Under the pieces are notes generated by a model that was not told the origin of the DNA, ran no database searches, and saw nothing but the letters and a program-made list of their open reading frames with translations. From contig CAJQOS010000109.1 in assembly GCA_905479975.1 (NCBI GenBank), positions 1 to 39,865 of the forward strand: a stretch of 39,865 bases of DNA, in the 5' to 3' direction. Numbering within the stretch: position 1 is the first letter of the stretch; each line of letters starts with the position of its first letter. A program made the position numbers and the translations under genes. This DNA comes from an uncultured Puniceicoccaceae bacterium. Lineage in GTDB: Bacteria; Verrucomicrobiota; Verrucomicrobiia; Opitutales; Coraliomargaritaceae. Shown here piece by piece: positions 1 to 9,592 of this stretch.

Positions 1-357
1 TGCAGCTTCGAGCTTCTTCTTGATCTCTTCTGCTTCGTCCTTAGTAGCACCTTCCTTGACAGGCTTAGGTGCACTTTCTACGAGGTCCTTAGCTTCCTTC
101 AGACCGAGGCCTGTGATAGCGCGAACTTCCTTAATGGAAGCAATCTTGTTAGCACCTGGAGCTACGAAGATGACGTCAAATTCGTCTTTTTCTTCAGCAG
201 CTTCTGCAGGAGCAGCACCGCCAGCAGCAGCAACGGCTACAGGAGCAGCAGCGCTTACGCCCCACTTCTCTTCGAGTTCTTTAACGAGATCTGCTACTTC
301 AAGCACTGTAAGTGCGGAGAGAAAATCTACTACTTGTTCTTTTGTGATATCTGCCAT
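1..357 (-). CDS. rplL: 50S ribosomal protein L7/L12 (3' end cut by window edge)
   Basis: Reading from the ATG at 357 gives 119 codons with no stop before the window edge, so only the last few residues are missing (family length about 120-128). The N-terminal dimerisation helix region is followed by an Ala/Pro/Gly-rich hinge at about residues 35-52, and a C-terminal domain containing [28 protein letters not shown] and [13 protein letters not shown], typical of L7/L12. It forms the flexible ribosomal stalk with L10 and recruits translation GTPases such as the EF-Tu encoded upstream. It is the last gene of the secE-nusG-rplKAJL order visible here; rpoB would be expected next. A 147-nt spacer separates it from rplJ. 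Confidence 0.97.
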   Translation of the reverse strand, partial: MADITKEQVVDFLSALTVLEVADLVKELEEKWGVSAAAPVAVAAAGGAAPAEAAEEKDEFDVIFVAPGANKIASIKEVRAITGLGLKEAKDLVESAPKPVKEGATKDEAEEIKKKLEAA

Positions 358-449
358 GATGTTTTACCTTTCAATTGGTTAGCACCCCAAGTGTTGGGAT
401 ATTTAAGAGGGGAATACCTCCTAACCGGATTATATTGGTTATTGTTTGA

Positions 450-475
450 GGCCGCCACCTCGAGAGGCAGCGGCC
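450..475 (-). promoter_or_regulatory. GC-rich hairpin in the rplJ-rplL spacer
   Basis: The spacer holds a symmetric inverted repeat: GGCCGC, CA, CCTC, GA, GAGG, CA, GCGGCC. On the transcribed strand it is not followed by a T-run, so it does not look like a simple terminator. It sits between L10 and L7/L12, whose products are needed in a 1:4 ratio. A role in RNA processing, stability or partial attenuation is inference only. Confidence 0.4.
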
Positions 476-504
476 AAAAAGTTTTTCGATTACGTGTGGA
501 TGAA

Positions 505-1020
505 CTACTCGCCGTCTTTTTCGGCCTTGGCCTGAAGAGCGAAGAGTATGCTTTGTGGAACAGCATTGAGGATGCGGACGAATCCGGTCGCAGGCTGTGT
601 GAACAATCCGAGAAGCTGAGCGCGAAGCGATTCGAGGCCTGGAAGTTTTGCCAGGACTGCGATTTCTTCTTTAGTCAGCGCCTTCTCGTTCAGGATGCCG
701 ACCTTGATGTCGATCTTCTCCTTCTTCTTAAAGAATTCACCAACGATCTTAGCGACGCCGGATGGGTTCTCACCACCGACGATGATTGCGTTTTGACCAA
801 CGAGGTGCTCACTGAGGTCAGGGAGATCCTTGGCAGCAGCAGCAACACCGAAGATGCTGTTTTTGATAACGTGAAACTCAGCACCGTGCTCTGCAAGAGA
901 GGCACGAAGCTCAGCGATTTCTTCCACTGTGATACGCTCGTAATTAGCGAGGTAAACGTAATCGGACTTGTCGAGGTGTGTATTCACCTCTTCAACGAGA
1001 TATTGTTTTTCTTGTCTCAT
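505..1020 (-). CDS. rplJ: 50S ribosomal protein L10
   Basis: 171 aa, the usual length for L10. The N-terminal RNA-binding part contains DYVYLANYERITVEEIAELR and HVIKNSIFGVAA, and the middle contains the L10-type segment GGENPSGVAKIVGEF. The C-terminal tail (LNAVPQSILFALQAKAEKD) is the helix that carries L7/L12 dimers. The protein anchors the ribosomal stalk on 23S rRNA next to L11. In many bacteria L10 represses its own mRNA by binding a leader upstream of rplJ; here only 16 nt separate rplJ from rplA, so any such site would have to lie within or before rplA. Confidence 0.97.
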   Translation of the reverse strand: MRQEKQYLVEEVNTHLDKSDYVYLANYERITVEEIAELRASLAEHGAEFHVIKNSIFGVAAAAKDLPDLSEHLVGQNAIIVGGENPSGVAKIVGEFFKKKEKIDIKVGILNEKALTKEEIAVLAKLPGLESLRAQLLGLFTQPATGFVRILNAVPQSILFALQAKAEKDGE

Positions 1021-1036
1021 ATGATGTCAGTCTCCC

Positions 1037-1741
1037 TTAGCTCTTGTTAGCAGATGCAGTGTCAACGCTGATGCCGGGGCTCATTGTCGAGCTCAATGCG
1101 AGCGACTTGATGAACTTACCAGTAGCACTCTGAGGGCGGGCTTCATTCAGGGCTGCGACAGCAGCCACTGTATTGTCCACGATTTGCTCAGGTGTGAAGG
1201 AACGCTTGCCCACGACGATGGCGACATTTGCAGTCTTATCCATCTTGAACTCAACGCGGCCAGCTTTCACTAACTTGATGCCTTCAGCAACATCGTCAGT
1301 CACAGTGCCGGACTTTGGATTCGGCATCAGGCCACGAGGCCCAAGCACACGAGCTACCTTACGGACGCTCTTCATCGCACTAGTTGTGGAGATCGCGACA
1401 TCGAAGTCGATCCATCCACCGATCACCTTCTCGATAAGATCATCGAAGCCAGCTACGTCTGCGCCAGCTGCAAGAGCTTCTTCAGGATTTTCGGTGAACA
1501 CGATAACGCGAACAGTCTTACCGCTACCGTGAGGAAGCTGGAGGGTGCCGCGCACCATTTGATCGCTCTTACGAGGATCGACTGTAAGGTTAGCGTAAAG
1601 CTCAACAGTTTCGTCGAACTTCGCCTTCGGTAGTTTGTTTAGTAACGCAGACGCATCTTCGACCGTGTAGGTCTTCTCCAAGTCAACCATTTCGGCTGAT
1701 TGGCGATAGCGCTTGCTTCCCTTAATTTGCTGGGTGGCCAT
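1037..1741 (-). CDS. rplA: 50S ribosomal protein L1
   Basis: 234 aa, full length for L1. Characteristic stretches include FDETVELYANLTVDPRKSDQMVRGT near residues 42-66, the central segment VRKVARVLGPRGLMPNPKSGTV and the C-terminal GKRSFTPEQIVDNTVAAVAAL. It binds 23S rRNA in the mobile L1 stalk that helps release deacylated tRNA, and in other bacteria represses its own operon. It lies 30 nt after rplK and 16 nt before rplJ, consistent with one transcript. Confidence 0.97.
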   Translation of the reverse strand: MATQQIKGSKRYRQSAEMVDLEKTYTVEDASALLNKLPKAKFDETVELYANLTVDPRKSDQMVRGTLQLPHGSGKTVRVIVFTENPEEALAAGADVAGFDDLIEKVIGGWIDFDVAISTTSAMKSVRKVARVLGPRGLMPNPKSGTVTDDVAEGIKLVKAGRVEFKMDKTANVAIVVGKRSFTPEQIVDNTVAAVAALNEARPQSATGKFIKSLALSSTMSPGISVDTASANKS

Positions 1742-1771
1742 AGTTATTTATATTTTTGTGGTTTAAAAATC

Positions 1772-2197
1772 TTATCCTGCAACTTCAAGACCCATCGAAC
1801 GCGCAGTGCCTTCGATGATCTTAACTGCAGCATCTTCATTCTGGGCATTCAGATCATTCTTCTTGATCTCAACGATCTCGAGGATCTGCTTGCGTGTCAC
1901 CGTGCCGACTTTGTCGCGGTTTGGCACACCAGAACCCTTAGCAATACCGGCTGCCTTTTTAAGGAGCACAGCTGCTGGTGGAGATTTCAGGATGAAACTG
2001 AAAGAGCGGTCAGCATAGACTGTAATGACAACAGGAAGGATCATGCCTGCCTGGTCTTTAGTCTTCGCGTTATACTCCTTACAGAAGCCCATGATGTTTA
2101 CACCCTGCGCACCGAGAGCTGGACCAACCGGAGGGGCTGGGTTAGCTGCACCTGCGGGCAGTTGTAAGCGAATTTGTCCTATTACTTTTTTAGACAT
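1772..2197 (-). CDS. rplK: 50S ribosomal protein L11
   Basis: 141 aa, exactly typical. The N-terminal proline-rich motif [21 protein letters not shown] (residues about 9-29) is the hallmark of L11 and the part that contacts the GTPase centre of 23S rRNA together with L10. The C-terminal rRNA-binding domain ends with [18 protein letters not shown]. It starts 5 nt after the nusG stop, so translation is probably coupled. Confidence 0.98.
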   Translation of the reverse strand: MSKKVIGQIRLQLPAGAANPAPPVGPALGAQGVNIMGFCKEYNAKTKDQAGMILPVVITVYADRSFSFILKSPPAAVLLKKAAGIAKGSGVPNRDKVGTVTRKQILEIVEIKKNDLNAQNEDAAVKIIEGTARSMGLEVAG

Positions 2198-2202
2198 GCT
2201 GT

Positions 2203-2775
<573 letters not shown>

Positions 2776-2837
2776 ATTTACGTCTGGATCTGAATAAAAT
2801 TAAATGTGCTGGAGATCAATAATGACTCAGCGACGTG

Positions 2838-3041
2838 CTACCGAACCCAAGAGGTCAGGAGCTCTACACCATTCATGAGCGAGAAATCGGTCAGCGCGAT
2901 AAAGGAGCCCAAAATTGCAGTTGCGACCAAGACAACGATCGTCGAGTCGCGCAATTCAGTTCGGCTAGGCCACGAGGCCTTCTTGAGCTCGGTCATCGTC
3001 TCCTTGTAGAAGAGACGGGTGCTTGTGAATGGATTTTTCAT
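2838..3041 (-). CDS. secE: Preprotein translocase subunit SecE
   Basis: 67 aa with the single-helix SecE layout: a short amphipathic N-terminal part containing ELKKASWPSRTELRDSTIVV (the conserved KVxWPxxxE-type signature) followed by one membrane segment, VLVATAILGSFIALTDF. I chose the ATG at 3041 because the longer reading frame would start inside the CCA end of tRNA-Trp. SecE clamps SecY in the protein translocation channel. Its place directly after tRNA-Trp and before nusG is the conserved bacterial arrangement. Confidence 0.95.
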   Translation of the reverse strand: MKNPFTSTRLFYKETMTELKKASWPSRTELRDSTIVVLVATAILGSFIALTDFSLMNGVELLTSWVR

Positions 3042-3056
3042 TTTAAAAATTAAAAA

Positions 3057-3135
<79 letters not shown>

Positions 3136-3169
3136 ATTTTTGAACTAAAGTTCTGTTTAAGACAGTAAA

Positions 3170-3198
3170 GCCGAGAGCCCTTTTTAAGAGCCCTCGGC
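3170..3198 (-). terminator. Weak hairpin after tuf
   Basis: An inverted repeat GCCGAG ... CTCGGC with a partly paired interior (GGGCT/AGCCC-like) lies 26 nt beyond the tuf stop. On the transcribed strand it is followed by TTTACTG rather than a strong T-run. It could attenuate transcription between tuf and tRNA-Trp/secE or mark a processing site; it is not a canonical strong terminator. Confidence 0.5.
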
Positions 3199-3224
3199 AG
3201 AAACTGGAATCGATCTAACTTAGA

Positions 3225-4415
<1,191 letters not shown>

Positions 4416-4459
4416 GATTGATGTTATTTAGTGTTTAGAGATTGTGATTATGTTTATGC

Positions 4460-4535
<76 letters not shown>

Positions 4536-4671
4536 CATTAGCAAAGACTGTTAAAAGAGCTATTCCTTTCCCCACACGGACAGCGTGGAAAATGAAAGTC
4601 CGCGAAAATGCTCCCCGCCCCTAGCCCCGTCAACACTTATTTCAAAAAAATAAGCACCACGTTGAGCCCCC

Positions 4672-5529
4672 TCATTTACTGGGTTTCCAGCTACCCCACA
4701 GCCGCGAAAATGCATTCACGAACAGATAAACCAAAGCAGCGATCAGAATAACAGACGGCCCACTCGGTAAATCCAGCGAAAAACTCAACCCCAACCCCAC
4801 GAACACAAAGGCCACATTCAGCAAAATCGCCACAACCAGCATACGCCACAGGCTGCGCGCACCCAGCGCCGCAATCGCCGGCGGCAGTGTCAGCAGTGCG
4901 ATCACCAGCACGATCCCCACAAACGAGACCATGATCACCACCGTCAGCGCCGTCAGCATCAACAGCAACATATAGACCCAGTCCGAGCGCACTCCACGGA
5001 TCGACGCATACTCCGCATCGAAGCACACCGCAATGATCTGCCGATGCCACACACCGAGAATCCCCAGAATTAATACTCCGACGCCCCCCGCAATCCATAG
5101 ATCCGAAGCCGTCACCAGTAATATATCGCCAAAAAAGTAGGCCATCGGGTCCACATACCCCGGCGTCCTTGCGATAAAGAGCAGCCCAACAGCCATGCCC
5201 GTCACCCAAATCGAGCCAATCAGCGCATCTTCGCGCTGTCGCGACCGCAGCGACACCCAACCAATCAAGCCCGCAGCCGCCAGCGCGACCACCAAAGCCC
5301 CGAGCATCGGGTGCAACCACTCCCAGCCATATATACTGCGACAATACAACGCCGCACCGATCCCACCGAGGGCCGAGTGCGCAATCGCCGCCGCCAAATA
5401 ACTGATCCGCCGAGCCACCACAAAGGTGCCCACCGCTCCGAGCGGGACACTGCCAATCAGCCCCAAACACAGCGCATAGCGCAAAAAAACCAAATCCGGA
5501 TCCATCAATGCCTGTAAAAAATTCACCAT
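4672..5529 (-). CDS. znuB: Metal ABC transporter permease, ZnuB type
   Basis: 285 aa, about eight to nine hydrophobic segments, typical of the ABC-3 permease family (ZnuB/MntB/TroC). Family-like stretches are GSVPLGAVGTFVVARRISYLAAAIAHSALGGIGAAL (residues about 26-61), VGIVLVIALLTLPPAIAAL near residue 205, and a C-terminal LPSGPSVILIAALVYLF. It forms the inner-membrane channel of an importer with the ATPase and binding lipoprotein encoded just upstream (61 nt away). The histidine-rich partners suggest zinc, but permease sequence alone does not separate zinc from manganese. Confidence 0.9.
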   Translation of the reverse strand: MVNFLQALMDPDLVFLRYALCLGLIGSVPLGAVGTFVVARRISYLAAAIAHSALGGIGAALYCRSIYGWEWLHPMLGALVVALAAAGLIGWVSLRSRQREDALIGSIWVTGMAVGLLFIARTPGYVDPMAYFFGDILLVTASDLWIAGGVGVLILGILGVWHRQIIAVCFDAEYASIRGVRSDWVYMLLLMLTALTVVIMVSFVGIVLVIALLTLPPAIAALGARSLWRMLVVAILLNVAFVFVGLGLSFSLDLPSGPSVILIAALVYLFVNAFSRLWGSWKPSK

Positions 5530-5590
5530 TCTAAATTCTAAATTGCCACTCTCTCACTCTCACTCGCGAAGCGTTCACTCGCCGAAGGCG

Positions 5591-6394
5591 TCAGTGATGA
5601 TGCCCCCCATGACTGTCCAGATGCTCATGATCATGCTGCACCATCCGCATCTCGAAACCATACAGCTGGCGCAGCCGCTCGTGCGTCAACTCCGTCGTCG
5701 GGTGCACATGCACGCAACGATTCACGCAGACCACCTTCGGCACCGAGCGCGAAACAAAGGCCAAATCATGCGACACCGTGACCAGCGTCAAATCCTCGTG
5801 CAGCGACTTCAAGCTCTTCAACAAGCGCTCCTCCGCTGCCACATCCACATGCGCAGTCGGCTCATCCAGTAGCAACACATCCACCTCAGCAGCCAATGCC
5901 CGAGCGATCAACACCGCCTGCCGCTGCCCACCAGATAGCGCCGCAAACGAATCCTGCGCCCGATCCGCCAAGCCCATCTGCTCCAGCGCCTCCAGCGCAC
6001 GCAACGTATCTTTACGGCGACTAAAGCCAAAACTCTTCCGCGATAGACGCCCCATCAGCACCACATCCAACACCGTCACCGGAAACAATGGATCAAAATC
6101 AATATGCTGCGGCACATAGCCCACGCGCGAACGCGAGCGCTTCGGCGAATCGCCCAACAAATGCACCTGCCCGACATCTGGCTGCAACAACCCCAGCATC
6201 AGCTTCAACAGGGTCGATTTCCCGCCCCCGTTCGGGCCAACCACACAAACCGACTCGCCTTTATATATGTCAAAGTCCGCATCCTCGACCACCAGCGAAC
6301 GCCCGTAGCTAAAAGACACGCCTTCAAAGCAAATCACCGGCTCACCCGAATGATGCTCACAGCCGCAAGTCGCATGTGCGCCACAATCACTCAT
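5591..6394 (-). CDS. znuC: Metal ABC transporter ATP-binding protein with histidine-rich ends, ZnuC type
   Basis: 267 aa from the ATG at 6394, which overlaps the znuA stop by 8 nt and gives tight translational coupling. Walker A is GPNGGGKST at residues 53-61, the signature is LSGGQRQ, Walker B is VDVLLLDEPTAHVD, and the H-loop is in VTVSHDLAF. Family members usually start close to the nucleotide-binding domain. Here an N-terminal Cys/His stretch (SDCGAHATCGCEHH) and a His-rich tail (HDHEHLDSHGGHHH) are added, likely metal-binding and cytosolic. It powers uptake through the ZnuB-type permease. Confidence 0.92.
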   Translation of the reverse strand: MSDCGAHATCGCEHHSGEPVICFEGVSFSYGRSLVVEDADFDIYKGESVCVVGPNGGGKSTLLKLMLGLLQPDVGQVHLLGDSPKRSRSRVGYVPQHIDFDPLFPVTVLDVVLMGRLSRKSFGFSRRKDTLRALEALEQMGLADRAQDSFAALSGGQRQAVLIARALAAEVDVLLLDEPTAHVDVAAEERLLKSLKSLHEDLTLVTVSHDLAFVSRSVPKVVCVNRCVHVHPTTELTHERLRQLYGFEMRMVQHDHEHLDSHGGHHH

Positions 6395-7280
6395 TGCGAA
6401 AGCCCCCTTCCAGCGCATTCGCGATCTCAGTCAGCCCTGCAAGATAGTCGGCCGGCAGTAAATTCACCTCAACGACCGGCACCTCCAGCGCATCCGCCAA
6501 AATCCTCGCCGTGGTGCGCCCAAACTCAGGCTGCGTAAAAATCGCCCCAACCCTCGCCTCGCGCGCCTGAGCGATCAAATCCGCCACCCGCCCAGCCGAC
6601 GGCGCCGTGCCAGACTGCTCGATCGATAGCTGCACCAGACCATAGCGCCCTGCGAAATGCCCCAGCGCCGGATGGTTAATAAAAAACGCACGCCCTGCAT
6701 ACGGTGCCAACTGCGCACGCACGGTCACGTCGAGCGCAACCAGCTCTGCAATCAAAGCCTGCGAATTACCCCGAAAGACATCCGCCGACTCAGGCTCTAC
6801 CTCGATCAATGCCTCGCGCATCTGCTCCACCACGCCGACCATTTGCACAGGATCGAGCCAGATGTGCGGATCATTGTCACCATGATCGTGATGGCCATGA
6901 TCATGCCCCGGATGACCACACTGCGACGCAATCTCGCCACCAGTCTGCACCACTCGCACGCCAGGCATCGACGACTGCATACGCGCAAACAACGGTGCCT
7001 CGATCGGCATCCCGATGCCAAAATACACATCCGCCCGCGCCAACTGCGCCACCTGCGCCGCACTCGGCGCATACATCTCAGGGCTCTGCCCTGGGCGCAC
7101 CAGCACCTCCGAAGCGACCAAGCCGCCGCCAATCCGCTCAACGAAATACGCCTGTGGCAGCACCGTGCTCCACGCGGTCAAGCCCTGCTCCTCCTTTTGA
7201 GGTGCGCAGGCACTGAACAACAGCACGACCAAACAGGTCAGGCCTCCTAAAACGAATGATTTGATCCACTGCATCTGCAT
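6387..7280 (-). CDS. znuA: Zinc-binding lipoprotein of the ABC importer, ZnuA type
   Basis: 297 aa. A hydrophobic N-terminus ends in the lipobox FSAC with the lipidated Cys at residue 25, so the protein is probably membrane-anchored and exported. It belongs to the cluster A-I (ZnuA/TroA) metal-binding proteins: PQAYFVERIGGG, then a charged His-rich loop at residues 121-139 (CGHPGHDHGHHDHG), then DPHIWLDP, and later FINHPALGHFAGRYGL and IFTQPEFGRTTARILAD. The His loop is characteristic of zinc rather than manganese binding proteins. It is the first gene of the operon. I searched the 121 nt in front of it and found no copy of the 23-bp operator seen at 34.2-35.0 kb. Confidence 0.92.
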   Translation of the reverse strand: MQMQWIKSFVLGGLTCLVVLLFSACAPQKEEQGLTAWSTVLPQAYFVERIGGGLVASEVLVRPGQSPEMYAPSAAQVAQLARADVYFGIGMPIEAPLFARMQSSMPGVRVVQTGGEIASQCGHPGHDHGHHDHGDNDPHIWLDPVQMVGVVEQMREALIEVEPESADVFRGNSQALIAELVALDVTVRAQLAPYAGRAFFINHPALGHFAGRYGLVQLSIEQSGTAPSAGRVADLIAQAREARVGAIFTQPEFGRTTARILADALEVPVVEVNLLPADYLAGLTEIANALEGGFRNE

Positions 7281-7401
7281 AATTCCGAGAAACTCAAGTC
7301 ATCACCCATGACACCCGAGCCCTCTGCGACAATAACAAAACTGTCAAGTCACTCAAATCCACAGACTGGAATAACTCACCACACAGGCACCTCAAATCCC
7401 C

Positions 7402-7605
7402 ATGAACACAGAAAAAGACAGTTGCTCGACCAGTGGTTGCGGGGGACCAGGCATGTGCCCCGGCATCGCACTCTTACTATCGACCCTCATCGGCGCTGGC
7501 ATCGCGGAGCTCAGCAGCAGTATATCACTCGGCTGGCTGATTGGAGCACCACTCTTCCTCGCCCTGATCATGGGTTGGCACAAGAAACTCCTTGGCTCCC
7601 ATTGA
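7402..7605 (+). CDS. Small Cys-rich membrane protein, unknown function
   Basis: 67 aa, start ATG at 7402. The first 21 residues contain the motif CSTSGCGGPGMCPG, with three cysteines in a Gly-rich context. They are followed by two hydrophobic stretches (IALLLSTLIGAGIAELSSS and LGWLIGAPLFLALIMGW) and a short basic tail. I do not recognise a family. It diverges from znuA with 121 nt between starts and ends 34 nt before the convergent PEP-CTERM gene. The clean membrane pattern supports a real gene, but there is no clear ribosome-binding site. The cysteines next to a zinc importer make metal binding conceivable; that is inference. Confidence 0.5.
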   Translation: MNTEKDSCSTSGCGGPGMCPGIALLLSTLIGAGIAELSSSISLGWLIGAPLFLALIMGWHKKLLGSH

Positions 7606-7639
7606 AGATGACTGCCGCAGCAACCGCGTGGCACGAAAA

Positions 7640-8596
7640 CTAGCGACGACGGCGAACAGCCACCACGCCTAGAACCGAAAAACCAAGGAGCAGCGCATAC
7701 GTCGCAGGCTCTGGGACTGGCGACTCGCCACTGGCCGTGTAAGGACTGGAAGAGATACCCAACTCATCCCAAGAACCGTCCGGATCATAGTCAAAGGCAT
7801 CATCTTCTACCCCGCCGAAATCCTGATTCAATGCATTTGGATTGGTTGCTGTCATCAAAATGAATGACATTTCAGTGTTTTCGGTTAAATCGGCAGGCGT
7901 AGGGTCAGTAGGATGGTCTAGGGCGAACATTCCCAAGAAGGCCGTATTCAAAGCGACCATATCAATTTTAAAGCTAACAAAATAGTCAGGACTCCCCGCA
8001 CCATCAATATCATTCGTGCCTTGCGCCCCTGCTCCCGTAGTATAGTAACTATCATTCGTAGTGGTCACTTCGTCAAAAGACGCAAAGTCACCAAAAAGAG
8101 GACTAGTTGAATCCCCTGCGATATAGTCATCATAATGGGCAATATCCGTAGAGGACGGCGAGGTGTTAGCCAAGGGGTCAGTAGCACTACCGGAACGATA
8201 AAAGGCGATTACATCATGCTTAGACTGGTTATTATCAACACTGACATCGATAAAGAAATCAATGGCTCCTGGATTGCCAACACCTTTGATATCAATACCG
8301 ACAAAAATATGCGAAGTGGGAACACCCGCCAAACGCGCGCGGAAGGCCAGCTCATCACCCGAAAGTGTATTATCTCCGCCATCAAAATACTGTTTGTAGA
8401 ACCCTGACTGCACGTCAGTCTCGCTTCCCACGATATCGCCACCTTCGCTCTGAGCCTGCTCGTCTTCGAGGAAGTCGGAACGCCCCCCAAGCTGCAACGC
8501 AGTCCAGTCATCAGTGGGACCGTTCAGCGCGATCACCGCCCAAGCGGAAGGAGCGACAAATAAGGCGAAAAGGGGGAGTAAAGCTAACTGTTTCAT
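7640..8596 (-). CDS. PEP-CTERM exported protein
   Basis: 318 aa. An N-terminal signal peptide (MKQLALLPLFALFVAPSAWA) is followed by an acidic, Gly/Asp-rich body and a C-terminal sorting signal: PVPEP at residues 293-297, a hydrophobic stretch (TYALLLGFSVLGVVAV) and the tail RRRR. PEP-CTERM signals direct proteins to exosortase for surface or extracellular-matrix display in biofilm-forming bacteria. The body (many Asp/Asn turns, FVGIDIKGVGNPGAIDFFIDVSVDN) looks like an extracellular beta-rich domain; I cannot name a domain. It has its own promoter region in the 138 nt upstream. Confidence 0.9.
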   Translation of the reverse strand: MKQLALLPLFALFVAPSAWAVIALNGPTDDWTALQLGGRSDFLEDEQAQSEGGDIVGSETDVQSGFYKQYFDGGDNTLSGDELAFRARLAGVPTSHIFVGIDIKGVGNPGAIDFFIDVSVDNNQSKHDVIAFYRSGSATDPLANTSPSSTDIAHYDDYIAGDSTSPLFGDFASFDEVTTTNDSYYTTGAGAQGTNDIDGAGSPDYFVSFKIDMVALNTAFLGMFALDHPTDPTPADLTENTEMSFILMTATNPNALNQDFGGVEDDAFDYDPDGSWDELGISSSPYTASGESPVPEPATYALLLGFSVLGVVAVRRRR

Positions 8597-8734
8597 AAGT
8601 CGGGTTAATTCAAAATATCAACCAAACTAATTGATAATTCAGGCGAATAATGGGCAATACGCCACCTAAGGCAAGCAACAAAGGTAAAAACCGCAGCAAA
8701 AATACAGAAAACACCCTAGAGCCCTAGACGCACC

Positions 8735-9592
8735 TCAATTACCGACCACATCGACCACCCGCCCCTCGGCGTATCGAACTTGCTTCCCGTGGATAATACA
8801 GTTGAACAAGATGCGCCCGACATAGTCTTTGGTGAAATATCCGTGCGCGCTCTTCTCCACCTGCGAAACGACGATCTGCTCATCCGCATCGATGATCTCA
8901 ACATCTAGATTCGCGAATTCCCAAAATCGTGGATGCGAATGATGCAAGTCCGCGCTAAAGCAAATGAACTTGCGCCCATTCACCCAATAAAACCACAGAT
9001 CATTTGAAACGACTGAAACGGGTGCCACATACGCAATTTGCAAAGGCTCATCGACGCCCATCGAATCCGCATGATGCCCCTCGGCTTCAAACACGCGCCG
9101 CGCTTCGGCACGCAGACGACTCAATGTCACTTCATCTGGAAAATGCTGATCATTGCGCGTGCGAAACAGATATGCCATCGCCTCATCGTAGTCGTAGCGA
9201 AGCAACTCATACTGCGACGCATCCCACTCTAGATTCCGATAGTGCTGCGCCGACTGCACCTTGAAATAAGGATCCTTCAACTCCAGATTCAACTTCTCGA
9301 TCGTATATTCTGAGCGCTTCAACAGCACCACCATCTTAGTCAACGGAAATACAATCTCCAAATATTCGGACACATCGCCCGCATCACGCGTCGGCTCTAA
9401 GTAGCGATAGTGCAAATCGATCGTATCCGTCTTCTCCAAAGTCTCAGCCAGCACAGCGTCATCCATATGCCAACGATACAGGTAGCGAATCAGCTCATAG
9501 CCATACGTCTGATCAAACGGCGCAGCCTTCGCAGCCGAGAGGCTGACGATACCGCAACAAGACAACAGGAAAAATGCAAAGAGGGTTTTCAT
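8735..9592 (-). CDS. Exported protein of unknown function
   Basis: 285 aa with a signal peptide (MKTLFAFFLLSCCGIVSLSAAKA). The mature part is rich in aromatic and charged residues (LIRYLYRWHMDDAVLAE, LHYRYLEPTRDAGDVSEYLEIVFPLTKMVVLLKRSEYTIEKL) and ends with VGRILFNCIIHGKQVRYAEGRVVDVVGN. I do not recognise a domain. Its ATG overlaps the stop codon of the preceding gene by one base (TAATG), so the two proteins are likely made together and may act as a pair outside the cytoplasm. Confidence 0.8.
   Translation of the reverse strand: MKTLFAFFLLSCCGIVSLSAAKAAPFDQTYGYELIRYLYRWHMDDAVLAETLEKTDTIDLHYRYLEPTRDAGDVSEYLEIVFPLTKMVVLLKRSEYTIEKLNLELKDPYFKVQSAQHYRNLEWDASQYELLRYDYDEAMAYLFRTRNDQHFPDEVTLSRLRAEARRVFEAEGHHADSMGVDEPLQIAYVAPVSVVSNDLWFYWVNGRKFICFSADLHHSHPRFWEFANLDVEIIDADEQIVVSQVEKSAHGYFTKDYVGRILFNCIIHGKQVRYAEGRVVDVVGN

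Noticed and set aside
334-1050. 238-codon plus-strand frame across rplJ
   Set aside because: Opposite a clear L10 gene; low-complexity Leu/Asp composition indicates a shadow.
4616-4655. Terminator after znuB
   Set aside because: CTTATTT/AAATAAG pairing with A/T runs inside the loop is AT-only and lacks the GC stem and trailing T-run of a terminator.
7281-7401. Zur box upstream of znuA
   Set aside because: No inverted repeat resembling the boxes at 34.2-35.0 kb, nor a convincing classical Zur box, is visible.
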